A stretch of 7,229 bases of DNA from Bacteroidetes bacterium 4572_114 (GTDB taxonomy: Bacteria; Bacteroidota; Bacteroidia; Bacteroidales; 4484-276): NCBI GenBank assembly GCA_002254335.1, contig NIVA01000082.1, positions 1 to 7,229 on the forward strand, in the 5' to 3' direction. The translations under genes and the position numbers were made by a program. The notes under the pieces are model-generated. The model was not told the origin of the DNA. It saw only the letters and a list, made by a program, of their open reading frames with translations, and did not search any database. Positions 1 to 7,229 of this stretch are shown here, one piece after another (within the stretch, counting starts at the first letter, position 1; every line of letters begins with the position of its first letter).

Positions 1-57
1 AAGATACAAAAAAACCATAAAAGCCTAAAAAATAATTTTTTATTGGATGAACATTAT

Positions 58-65
58 TACATTTG
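58..65 (+). promoter_or_regulatory. Possible Bacteroidota -7 promoter box
   Basis: TACATTTG matches the Bacteroidota primary sigma -7 consensus TAnnTTTG exactly and is followed by CA, as is common in such promoters. The only upstream TTG (43-45) is 12 bases away, closer than the roughly 17-23 bases usual for a -33 element, so support rests on the -7 box alone. If active, transcription would start near position 72, directly in front of a terminator-like hairpin, and could feed the operon that starts at 165. Confidence 0.4.
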
Positions 66-75
66 CAATACAAAC

Positions 76-99
76 GCCCTACGCCTACAGGGCTTTTTT
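76..99 (+). terminator. Terminator-like hairpin with T-run
   Basis: GCCCT (76-80) and AGGGC (89-93) form a short GC-rich stem around an 8-base loop, followed at once by six T (94-99). This is the form of a rho-independent terminator reading on the + strand. It probably ends a gene lying before the window. Because a -7 box sits just upstream and the next gene begins 65 bases later, it could instead act as a leader attenuator. The stem is only 5 bp, so its strength is uncertain. Confidence 0.5.
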
Positions 100-164
100 A
101 TGAAAATCAATATTAAACACTATAAAAAAAAATACCCGTTATTGCTGAAAAAACCAATCAGCTT

Positions 165-755
165 ATGAAAACTATTGAAAACCCGGAACCTGGCCGACGG
201 ACATTTATTAAACTGGTTTCTGTTGCCGGGGTAGGCAGTATGGTTTTTCCCTTTAAGGCGTGGGCCTCCGGGACAAGCCGAAACAGCCGGATAGTCAGTG
301 TTACCGACGACCTGGCAACAAACGGCCTCAATATCGACAAGGATGTTGTGCAAACAATGATGGACAGCGGGATTATGGAACTTGCACAAATATGGGACGT
401 GGGCAGTGCCTGGAAATCGCTGTTCCCCGACATTACCGCCGACAAAACAATTGCCATCAAGGTGAACTGTGCAAGCCCCGGACTGCCAAGCCATCCCATT
501 GTTACCGAAGCTATTGCCAACTCACTGACAAAAATGCCATTTGGCGGTTCCTTCTTTCCCGAAAACAATATCATCATTTTCGAGCGTACCGACTACGAGT
601 TGATCAATGCAGGGTTTACCATCAACGCCTCTTCATCAGGTGTGCGGTGCTTCGGGACCAACCATAGCGGCGTGGGTTTTTCATCTCAAACTTATCCGGT
701 AAATGGCCAAAACAAAAAAATTAGCCGTATTGTCAGCGACATGGCCGATTATTAA
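165..755 (+). CDS. Truncated Tat-exported DUF362 family protein
   Basis: This 196-residue product has a twin-arginine signal: GRRTFIK at residues 10-16, then a hydrophobic stretch and a likely cleavage site after AWA (residue 34). The mature part reads like the N-terminal half of Bacteroidota DUF362 proteins (PF04015), with IAIKVNC near residue 96, PENNIIIFERTDYELINAGF and a GVRCFGT segment. Full-length members are usually over 300 residues. Here the frame ends at ...SDMADY, just where the family normally continues into a conserved K-x-H/KN-containing half, and the lipoprotein gene begins 19 bases later. No frame in that gap restores the missing half. It is therefore probably a deletion derivative and likely inactive alone, although a short functional variant cannot be excluded. 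The ATG at 165 is chosen because it places the twin arginines normally. DUF362 function is unknown; some relatives carry ferredoxin domains. Confidence 0.75.
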   Translation: MKTIENPEPGRRTFIKLVSVAGVGSMVFPFKAWASGTSRNSRIVSVTDDLATNGLNIDKDVVQTMMDSGIMELAQIWDVGSAWKSLFPDITADKTIAIKVNCASPGLPSHPIVTEAIANSLTKMPFGGSFFPENNIIIFERTDYELINAGFTINASSSGVRCFGTNHSGVGFSSQTYPVNGQNKKISRIVSDMADY

Positions 756-774
756 AAACTAAAATTACTAAATT

Positions 775-1316
775 ATGAAGAAATTTATTTTACTGCTGCT
801 TGTGGCCGTTTTTCTATCTCCTTCCTGCAACAATGATGATGAAGATGATACTGCACCTGCAATAATCATCCAGGACCTCGTTGTGAAAAATAATGAGATC
901 ACCGGCTGGACCTTCTCCGGGACCGGCTGGACGGCCAACAACATTACGGACCTTACCGCTTACATCAATGGTGGTGCAGAGGTTTACCAATTGCACGGTT
1001 TTGTAGAAGCTGTTAACCAGGCTTACCAAGGCACTGTTAACCAAAACCCGGCTGTGCTTACTATGTATATTTATGATCAGGGGAACGAAGCCAATTGCGA
1101 TGATCTTTACAACGACCCGAATTTGGGTTTTAGCGGGGCCATCGACTGGACAGGTGGTGCCGGCACAAAAGCCCATTATGTCAGGTATGGCCTTTCGCAA
1201 CAGCTTGCTTTTTATCATGATGCGTATTATGTCCTCCTCGACATAAATGTCGATACCGAGGAGAGCCTGAGCATACTGCAGCAGTTTGCGTTGAACGTGG
1301 ACGGTAAAATTAATTG

Positions 1317-1317
<1 letters not shown>
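775..1317 (+). CDS. DUF6599-like lipoprotein
   Basis: This 180-residue protein starts with a lipoprotein signal: MKKF, a hydrophobic core and the lipobox LSPSC with the lipidated cysteine at residue 18. The next residues, NNDDEDD, resemble the acidic export signal that sends Bacteroidota lipoproteins to the cell surface, so an outer-membrane, possibly surface-exposed, location is inferred. Residues 41-120 look like the DUF6599 family: a GW near residue 44, then LTAYINGGAEVYQLHGF (60-76), an alternating strand region and a YIYDQGN segment (98-104). The rest (121-180) is consistent with that fold. DUF6599 has no established activity. The gene begins 19 bases after the truncated DUF362 gene and overlaps the next DUF362 gene by one base, so the three are almost certainly co-transcribed. 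Family assignment is from remembered motif pattern, not a profile search. Confidence 0.7.
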
Positions 1318-2274
<957 letters not shown>

Positions 2275-2329
2275 GATAGAGTTGATAGTAACAGAATTGG
2301 CCCTAAACGAAGAAAAATTCAATAAACTA

Positions 2330-2475
2330 ATATCCCGGTCTAAAAACGAAGTTTTTGAAAATTAGCGAAATTTTGTTATTTTCAAACACATGATTATATG
2401 GCAATTAGAAAAACATATTAGCGCATCCATACGGACAAGTTTAGCGGCAAAAAATGGCTTATTAGACCGGACTCA
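2330..2475. repeat. MITE-like structured repeat, copy 1
   Basis: This 146-bp sequence aligns without further gaps to the element at 4872-5040, with about 84% identity by manual alignment, apart from one 23-base gap at 2433/2434. Its right end, AGACCGGACTCA (2464-2475), is the exact complement of the left end of copy 2. Its own left end keeps only CCGGTCT (2335-2341), so the left terminus has decayed. A 9-bp inverted repeat, TTTGAAAAT (2354-2362) and ATTTTCAAA (2378-2386), is conserved in both copies. No protein is encoded. The element ends 20 bases before the T9SS propeller gene, so its end could contribute to that gene's leader. A MITE or REP-like family is the best reading; no transposase is present in the window. 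Confidence 0.8.
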
Positions 2476-2495
2476 ATTAATATTAATTTGAAAGG

Positions 2496-4781
2496 ATGAA
2501 AACAATAATTATTTCCATACTAATGGCTTTTTCAATCAGTATGTACCCTCAAACTGATTTAAGCCGAATTGGACAAACACCTGGTGGCGCTTCTTATCAT
2601 GTAAATTACCACAACCTTTCAAATCGTCTTTTTGTAGGATGTGGGACAAGCCTTTGGGTTTTTGATATGACAAACCCTGCAGTACCTGTTATTCTTGCCA
2701 AACGGCCATTCACAGGTTTAATAAACGAATCCATTTTGTATAACAGTGTTTTGTTTATCGCGGCCACTCACGATGGTGTTTATGCCCTCGATGCCACTTC
2801 TGATACATTGGCAATTATTGACCATTATCCCGTTACCGGATTGGGGGATATTGGTGCTTACGATATGTGCCGCTCAGGTGACACACTATTTATTGCTGAC
2901 AAATTTAAAGTACAAAGGCTCAAATATTCACAGGGAATTGGATTTACACACATTAACCCGGATTTTGCACCTTGGGGTTCATTTTGTGTTGCCGAAAGAG
3001 GAAGCTATATTGCCGTTGGAAAACATTCAATTTTTGACGGGACAATAGAAATTTACAATAAAAATAATCTTTCAGTTGCCATAGCTTCATGGTCAAACAC
3101 TAAAATACAAACTGTTCAAAACCTAAGGTTTTCAGATTCTAATAATAATATAATCTATATTTGTGGGGGACCTGCCAACTTATTTACAAAATCATATCTT
3201 TTTGCTTTAGAACTATCAGGTAATCAATTGAATGAAATTGATTCTTTTGAGGTAACCGGCATCCCCATTGTTGCCCAGGCAAATATTACAGGTATAGATT
3301 CGAGAAATGACACACTATATATTGCAACAACTTGTGCAGTAGATACAGCTTATGGGTTTCCACTTTCTTATGTCCCAATCATTGATGCGTCAAACCTTCC
3401 TGCCGACACTATGACAATGATAGATTACATCAATCCCGGTTTGTGGCATTTTGATGTTTCTTTAATGGACGGTACCCCATATCTATCAACCGCATCTGAA
3501 TGGCTTGGTGTTGCAATAAACAATATAACAACATCGCAACCATTGGATACACTGCCTTTCATAATGACAGGTGGTTGGACACAAAAGTCAAAAGTTATTG
3601 GGGATACTTTGTGGGCAGCCCACGAAGGATGGGGGTTGGCAGCATATAATATTGATAGTTTAAAATTTATTAATGGTTATATGGCCGATTCAAAGGTGTT
3701 ACACCTTTATAGTCAGCGAAATCATTTTTTTGTGGCCGATTTTGAATTTCTTAATGATACATTATTAATATTGTCCAATGGTACTGTATATAACCTGAAA
3801 CCCTGGCAACAAGGGGGGCAACCAGATTCATTATATAAATTAAACTGTGCCGGGATAGCGTTGCATAATGCCTATACAAATATGGGGCAAAGGCTTATTG
3901 TTGGAACAGAATTTTTTGGGTTTGCTAAACAAATGTCAATATTTGATCCGTTTAACCAGTTTGGGAACAGCCTTAAAACAATTGATATACATAGCAACCC
4001 TAAGAGTATAACAGTAGTAGGGGATATTGTATTTTATGGCTTTAAGCCCGATAGTACAAATTCAAATATATTTCTGGCAGCATCAAAAATCGAAAACGAT
4101 GACTTTGTCCTTATCGACACTATTCAATTGCCAAGTAATTTCAATAACTTAAATTCTATTTCAATCGAAAACAATATTGTTACGGTAGGCAGTGGTAATG
4201 TAATCGCGTGGTACACATGGGATGGTGCAGGATTTACTTTGTCAGGTTCTTACTTTAATGCAACAATGAATGTAGTTGACGTATCTATAAAAAACAAATA
4301 TTTATATATTGCTGATAAATTTAATGGTGTAAAAATATTTGATATTTTACAAACAACTTTAGCCGCACAATATGAACAAAAATCAGGATGGTGCTCAAAT
4401 TTTGGATATCAGGACATATGTGTAGGTAATGATGGGCAGATTTATCTTTCCGACTTTAACGCAGGCGTAATAATAATTGAAAGGTTTGATCAAACGCTTG
4501 GTGCTGATAACGATGAAAGCCCTTTGGGAATTGTGGAAGATAAATTACATATTTACCCCAACCCTTCATCTTCAAATATAACAATTGAATTTAGTAATCC
4601 GCAAATGAGAAAGCATACAATAAATATATATGACTGTTTGGGGCAATTATTAATGTCATTGGATGATATCAACACAGGGGAACTTAACATTGAAACAGGG
4701 ATTTTTAAAAGTGGGATATACTTTATTGAACTAAGAGATGGACAACACATATTTGAAGTCAAAAAAATAGTAATAGAATAG
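2496..4781 (+). CDS. T9SS-secreted beta-propeller-like (LVIVD-type) protein
   Basis: This 761-residue secreted protein has a short N-terminal signal peptide (about residues 1-19, MKTIIISILMAF...). Most of it (about 25-670) is a succession of beta-rich repeats, such as LFVGCGTSLWVFDMTNPAVP, VLFIAATHDGVYALDA and LYIADKFNGVKIFDI. These resemble LVIVD/propeller blades, in which a hydrophobic strand is followed by a G-x-x-I/V-x-D turn. Residues 678-761 form a type A T9SS C-terminal sorting domain: LHIYPNPSSS (684-693), NIYDCLGQ, LNIETGIFKSGIYFIEL and a terminal KKIVIE. It should cross the outer membrane by T9SS and be anchored or released at the surface. No catalytic motif was seen, so binding or scaffolding is inferred. 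The ATG at 2496 follows AAAGG directly. The gene is AT-rich (sampled lines 3121-3180 and 4261-4320 are 33% and 22% G+C) compared with the operon before it (50-53% in two sampled lines). Related repeats flank it on both sides. Confidence 0.85.
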   Translation: MKTIIISILMAFSISMYPQTDLSRIGQTPGGASYHVNYHNLSNRLFVGCGTSLWVFDMTNPAVPVILAKRPFTGLINESILYNSVLFIAATHDGVYALDATSDTLAIIDHYPVTGLGDIGAYDMCRSGDTLFIADKFKVQRLKYSQGIGFTHINPDFAPWGSFCVAERGSYIAVGKHSIFDGTIEIYNKNNLSVAIASWSNTKIQTVQNLRFSDSNNNIIYICGGPANLFTKSYLFALELSGNQLNEIDSFEVTGIPIVAQANITGIDSRNDTLYIATTCAVDTAYGFPLSYVPIIDASNLPADTMTMIDYINPGLWHFDVSLMDGTPYLSTASEWLGVAINNITTSQPLDTLPFIMTGGWTQKSKVIGDTLWAAHEGWGLAAYNIDSLKFINGYMADSKVLHLYSQRNHFFVADFEFLNDTLLILSNGTVYNLKPWQQGGQPDSLYKLNCAGIALHNAYTNMGQRLIVGTEFFGFAKQMSIFDPFNQFGNSLKTIDIHSNPKSITVVGDIVFYGFKPDSTNSNIFLAASKIENDDFVLIDTIQLPSNFNNLNSISIENNIVTVGSGNVIAWYTWDGAGFTLSGSYFNATMNVVDVSIKNKYLYIADKFNGVKIFDILQTTLAAQYEQKSGWCSNFGYQDICVGNDGQIYLSDFNAGVIIIERFDQTLGADNDESPLGIVEDKLHIYPNPSSSNITIEFSNPQMRKHTINIYDCLGQLLMSLDDINTGELNIETGIFKSGIYFIELRDGQHIFEVKKIVIE

Positions 4782-4871
4782 TTTATGCCCTTGGGTAGCA
4801 GTAAATTGATTTAGGCATTGGAAAAAAGGGTATTTTCTTGAAGTAATGATTGGGGTTCGTTTTTTGATACA

Positions 4872-5040
4872 TGAGTCCGGTCTGAAAACGAAGTTTTTGA
4901 AAATTAGTGAAATTTAAATATTTTCAAACGCATGGTTATAGGGTAAATATAAAAATTTATTAGCGCATCCATACGACTGAAAGGAGTCCGTATGGACGGA
5001 CAAGTTTCGCGGCTGAAGATGGCTTTTTAGACCGGGCTCA
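4872..5040. repeat. MITE-like structured repeat, copy 2, with intact terminal inverted repeats
   Basis: This 169-bp element is bounded by TGAGTCCGGTCT (4872-4883) and AGACCGGGCTCA (5029-5040), 12-bp terminal inverted repeats with one mismatch. Internal structure includes AAAAC-GAA-GTTTT near the left end, the conserved TTTGAAAAT/ATTTTCAAA pair (4896-4904 and 4920-4928), and a strong hairpin, TCCATACG (4968-4975) with CGTATGGA (4989-4996), extended by ACT/AGT across one bulged C. Bases 4976-4998, including the right arm of that hairpin, are exactly what copy 1 lacks. It has the same orientation as copy 1 and begins 90 bases after the propeller gene. No clear target-site duplication is visible. 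Confidence 0.85.
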
Positions 5041-5218
5041 TAAATTTTATGTAACTATTTTTGGGGTAAAATCAAATGGACAAATTCCAACACGGCCTAA
5101 AAAAGGCAAATAGTTTGAAAAACCCGATTTTACAGCCGATGTGTGGAATATATCACCGTTTAATTCGCCAATAGGCTCTTAAAAAGTCACTAATGCTAAC
5201 ATGTTAACGATATTTTAA

Positions 5219-5279
5219 GACGCGGATTTTCGCTGGTCGAACGGATTTTTAATCGGTTGTATCCGTATAAACCTGCATC
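5219..5279. repeat. Imperfect palindrome, possible REP-like element
   Basis: An inner stem, ACGGAT (5241-5246) with ATCCGT (5261-5266), encloses a 14-base loop. An outer imperfect pairing matches GACGCGGATTT (5219-5229) with AAACCTGCATC (5269-5279), with several mismatches. Sequences built from repeated GCGGATTT/ATCCG words are common as dispersed intergenic repeats in Bacteroidota, which is the suggested identity. There is no T-run after it, so it is not a standard terminator. Confidence 0.4.
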
Positions 5280-5321
5280 GGTTTTTTCAAATTCCACGTA
5301 GGGTTTTCATTTTCAAATTAA

Positions 5322-5501
5322 TTAAGTAGCTTTCGCTTTGAATGGATTGGTCTTTATACAAGTGATATCAATGGTTTTGTTTCTGACGAAACTATCAGTT
5401 ACAAATTATACCGCTCAACAACCGGCGAGACTTTCGACCTAAAAGTTGAGTATTCATTCATCCAAAAATCATCAATCAAAAAAAGCATATTTTTGCAGTG
5501 A
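5322..5501 (+). pseudogene. Possible 3' remnant of an unidentified gene
   Basis: A frame open from just after a TAA (5319-5321) to a TGA (5499-5501) encodes about 59 residues that look protein-like, for example WIGLYTSDINGFVSDE, then YKLYRSTTGETFDLKVEY. It has no ATG, GTG or TTG start near its beginning, and the sequence before it has stops in this frame. This fits the tail of a decayed or 5'-truncated gene, perhaps for a secreted beta-rich protein. I do not recognise a family, and it does not resemble the propeller or regulator proteins next to it. It may also be chance. Confidence 0.3.
5488..5495 (+). promoter_or_regulatory. Probable -7 promoter box for the AraC-type gene
   Basis: TATTTTTG fits the Bacteroidota -7 consensus TAnnTTTG and is followed by CA. 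It lies 22 bases before the ATG at 5518, giving a short leader of roughly 15-18 bases, typical for this phylum. No TTG/TTTG -33 element occurs at the usual spacing (the nearest, at 5448-5450, is too far), so activity may be weak or need an activator. Confidence 0.45.
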
Positions 5502-5517
5502 AAGTTGAATTAAAAAA

Positions 5518-6918
5518 ATGATAAGATTTTTACCAATAAAAACCCCTACAATAATCAGTATTTTATTGCTGACAATATTTTCTCCACCTATCTGTTTTGC
5601 CGAAAATGATACTTCATTTCTTAAAATCCCCTACAGTTCTGATGATATTGTTATTGACGGCGATCTGGGTGATTGGGATACTTACCTGTTTTATGCTTTT
5701 GAGGACACATCGGTATTTTTGCATTCGCCTGGCGAATTTCCCATAGAGGCAACTTATGCACACGGAATTGAACAAGTTGTTCAGTTGCCAAAATCAAGAA
5801 ATGTGGTAGAAGTTTTTTTATGCTGGAACTTAGATTACCTTTTTTTTGCTTTTAATATTAAAGATGGGCACCTGCAGGCCGAGATCGGCATTGGGAAAGA
5901 TAATCCTATGATCTATTTGAATGACGAAATAGAAATTTTTATCGATACAAAGTTTGATAGTAAAGCAAAAATGGATATCAACGATTACCAGTTTATGATT
6001 GACATATTAAACAATACCACTGTTTTCAGAGGAGACAGAAGATTAATGGACAGTATCAAAATTAGCGTTCCAAAAGATTTCGGGCAAAATATAATTTTTT
6101 CAAGTTTTGTAAAAGTTCTCGGGACCTTAAACGATTATTCAGATATCGACAGCGGGTTTATTGTTGAGGCAAAAATACCTTTTGTTGCAGTTGGTATGAT
6201 CCCAAAATCCGGCAACCGGCTACGATTAGATATTTGTGTAAGTGATCAGGATTACTTATTGGATTCTTATGAAAAGCTTGATGGGAAAATTCAAATTACC
6301 TGGCCTTTCAACTGGTCGGGATATAATGACTTTGGTTATCCCGGATCGTGGAAGGATATGGCCCTTACGGGAGGGCCTGATTGGTTTGATACTGTTTCGC
6401 AAAACCTGAAAAAAATATGGTTAGAAGTTTTTATTATCGTTTTGTTTGTCTCTTTTATTATTCTTGTTGTTTTGTTTATCCGAATTAGAAGGTTAAAAAA
6501 AATCCCGGCCCATCAGTCGGTGGAACCTGTTAAAGTTTTGTTTGTTAAATCCGAACATTCAGTTAATGCGGAAGAGTTGGGACCTAACAGGCGGCTACTG
6601 CAAAAGGCAACTGAATATATTACCGATAATCATACTGAAAACATAAATTCGGAAAACGTGGCCGCAAACATCGGTATTTCTTTACGCAAATTTCAACGGG
6701 TAACCAAGGGAGAAATAAAGTGTACCCCAACACACTTCATTTATATAGTCAAACTAAACCTTGCTGCGAAATATATTATTGAAGAAAAACTGAATATTTC
6801 AGAGATAACTTATGAATTTGGTTTTTCATCGCCTTCATATTTTTCCAAGCTTTTTAAAGCCCATTTTGGCATGAGCCCTAATGACTATAAGAAAAATGCC
6901 AAAAAAGTTGTAAAATAA
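5518..6918 (+). CDS. Membrane-anchored AraC-family regulator with periplasmic CBM9-like sensor domain
   Basis: This 466-residue protein joins an outside sensor to a DNA-binding domain. Residues 1-28 are a signal peptide or anchor (cleavage possible after ICFA). Residues about 42-282 resemble the CBM9/DOMON-like carbohydrate-binding fold: IVIDGDLGDWD (44-54), VFLCWNLDYLFFAFNIKD (99-116), YLNDEIEIFIDT (133-144), VEAKIPF (216-222) and LRLDICVSD (235-243). Residues about 302-322 form one strongly hydrophobic helix, followed by the basic IRIRRLKK (321-328), which places the C-terminus in the cytoplasm. Residues 360-460 are an AraC/XylS domain with two helix-turn-helix units. The second carries the family signature ISEITYEFGF then SSPSYFSKLFKAHFGMSP (428-454). 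The inferred role is a one-component receptor that binds a periplasmic ligand, possibly a sugar, and controls transcription directly. No kinase or receiver domain is present. The targets are unknown; the propeller gene upstream is a candidate by position only. Confidence 0.88.
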   Translation: MIRFLPIKTPTIISILLLTIFSPPICFAENDTSFLKIPYSSDDIVIDGDLGDWDTYLFYAFEDTSVFLHSPGEFPIEATYAHGIEQVVQLPKSRNVVEVFLCWNLDYLFFAFNIKDGHLQAEIGIGKDNPMIYLNDEIEIFIDTKFDSKAKMDINDYQFMIDILNNTTVFRGDRRLMDSIKISVPKDFGQNIIFSSFVKVLGTLNDYSDIDSGFIVEAKIPFVAVGMIPKSGNRLRLDICVSDQDYLLDSYEKLDGKIQITWPFNWSGYNDFGYPGSWKDMALTGGPDWFDTVSQNLKKIWLEVFIIVLFVSFIILVVLFIRIRRLKKIPAHQSVEPVKVLFVKSEHSVNAEELGPNRRLLQKATEYITDNHTENINSENVAANIGISLRKFQRVTKGEIKCTPTHFIYIVKLNLAAKYIIEEKLNISEITYEFGFSSPSYFSKLFKAHFGMSPNDYKKNAKKVVK

Positions 6919-7026
6919 CGACAAAAGCAACTACAGCCCTTAATTTACAAGTGTTTTCCCGAATTTTTATATCCTTGACCCCCATCTGGATTTAATATTG
7001 CCCCATGAAATTTATTTATTAAACAG

Positions 7027-7229
7027 ATGGAAAAAACTTACATTTTCGGGGTAACAGGCGTTTTATCAATTTTTATTAGTGCCTATTTTTTCTTGTCAAA
7101 TTTCTTATGGCTTGCAGGTTTGTTCATGATTCTTCTTCTGCTAATTGTAAGAGGGCTTCTCGGCGAGATTACACAAAAGACAGAAAAACTGTTTCCCCGA
7201 TTAATAACAGGGATAACCATAATAACAAT
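7027..7229 (+). CDS. Small membrane protein of unknown function, 5' part only
   Basis: An ATG at 7027 opens a frame that stays open to the window end (67 codons plus two bases). It begins MEKTYIFGVTGVLSIF and has two hydrophobic segments (about residues 6-31, with ISAYFFLSNFLWLAG, and 32-43, LFMILLLLIV) that may form a helical hairpin, then a charged stretch, RGLLGEITQKTEKLFPR, and the start of another hydrophobic segment. It therefore appears to be an inner-membrane protein with several helices. I do not recognise the family. It starts 108 bases after the AraC-type gene, with a weak promoter-like pair between them (TTG at 6975-6977 and TAATATTG at 6993-7000, one mismatch to the -7 consensus), so it may be transcribed separately. 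Confidence 0.6.
   Translation, partial: MEKTYIFGVTGVLSIFISAYFFLSNFLWLAGLFMILLLLIVRGLLGEITQKTEKLFPRLITGITIIT

Larger units (their letters stand above)
4782..5517. other. Long intergenic region with repeats and a gene remnant
   Basis: These 736 bases contain no intact gene. They hold 90 bases of spacer after the propeller gene with no convincing terminator, the second MITE-like repeat (4872-5040), an imperfect palindrome (5219-5279), an open but startless frame (5322-5501) and a promoter-like box before the AraC-type gene. Positions 5036-5180 also read as broken protein-like sequence in one + frame, with stops at 5111-5113 and about 5180. That suggests eroded coding DNA but is too weak to annotate as a gene. 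Confidence 0.6.

Noticed and set aside
260..667. Second + strand frame inside the truncated DUF362 gene
   Set aside because: Low-complexity, Arg/Gln/Cys-rich translation with no family features; it overlaps a frame with a Tat signal and conserved motifs.
2475..2488. Perfect 14-base palindrome AATTAATATTAATT just before the propeller gene start, possible operator
   Set aside because: Built only of A and T in an AT-rich leader, where such palindromes arise easily; nothing else supports an operator.
2484..2490. TAATTTG as a -7 promoter box for the propeller gene
   Set aside because: One base short of TAnnTTTG and only 5 bases before the ATG, too close for a transcription start.
4785..4825. Possible terminator after the propeller gene (ATGCC ... 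GGCAT)
   Set aside because: The loop is over 20 bases and no T-run follows, so it does not have terminator form.
5036..5180. Protein-like translation FGVKSNGQIPTRPKKGK, stop, FEKPDFTADVWNIS...
   Set aside because: Broken by an in-frame stop, no start codon and no recognised family; mentioned only as possible eroded coding DNA.
5197..5206. 10-base palindrome TAACATGTTA as a regulator binding site
   Set aside because: Single short palindrome, more than 300 bases from the next gene start, with no second copy in the window.

Overview
The window looks like a chromosomal segment from an environmental member of the Bacteroidota, most likely Bacteroidales or a relative. The evidence is a C-terminal type IX secretion (T9SS) sorting domain, two TAnnTTTG-type -7 promoter boxes, AT-rich leaders without clear Shine-Dalgarno sequences, and a lipoprotein with an acidic stretch after the lipobox cysteine. 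The genus cannot be fixed from the sequence. All recognisable genes are on the + strand.

Region 1 (about 1-2273) is a compact three-gene operon. It holds a Tat-signal DUF362 protein that stops halfway through its domain (165-755), a DUF6599-like lipoprotein (775-1317) and a complete Tat-signal DUF362 protein (1317-2249). Spacing is 19 nt, then a one-base TGATG overlap. All three products should be exported, so the set looks like an envelope or redox-associated module of unknown function. A possible promoter and a terminator-like hairpin lie ahead of it, and a heptanucleotide tandem repeat overlaps its last stop codon.

Region 2 (2330-5040) is a large secreted beta-propeller-like protein with a T9SS sorting domain (2496-4781). 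It lies between two directly oriented copies of a short non-coding repeat (2330-2475 and 4872-5040). The repeats have terminal inverted repeats and internal hairpins and resemble a MITE. Over 146 aligned positions they are about 84% identical, and they differ by one clean 23-base indel that removes a hairpin. The propeller gene is visibly more AT-rich than the operon before it.

Region 3 (5041-5517) has no intact gene. It contains an imperfect palindrome and what seems to be a 3' gene remnant.

Region 4 (5518-7229) opens with an unusual membrane-anchored regulator (5518-6918): signal peptide, periplasmic CBM9/DOMON-like domain, one transmembrane helix and a cytoplasmic AraC-type DNA-binding domain. 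It could carry a signal from a periplasmic ligand straight to DNA. The 5' end of a small membrane-protein gene (7027 onward) runs off the window.

The most interesting items are the one-component CBM9-TM-AraC receptor, the structured repeat pair around the T9SS propeller gene, and the half-length DUF362 gene in an otherwise tidy operon.
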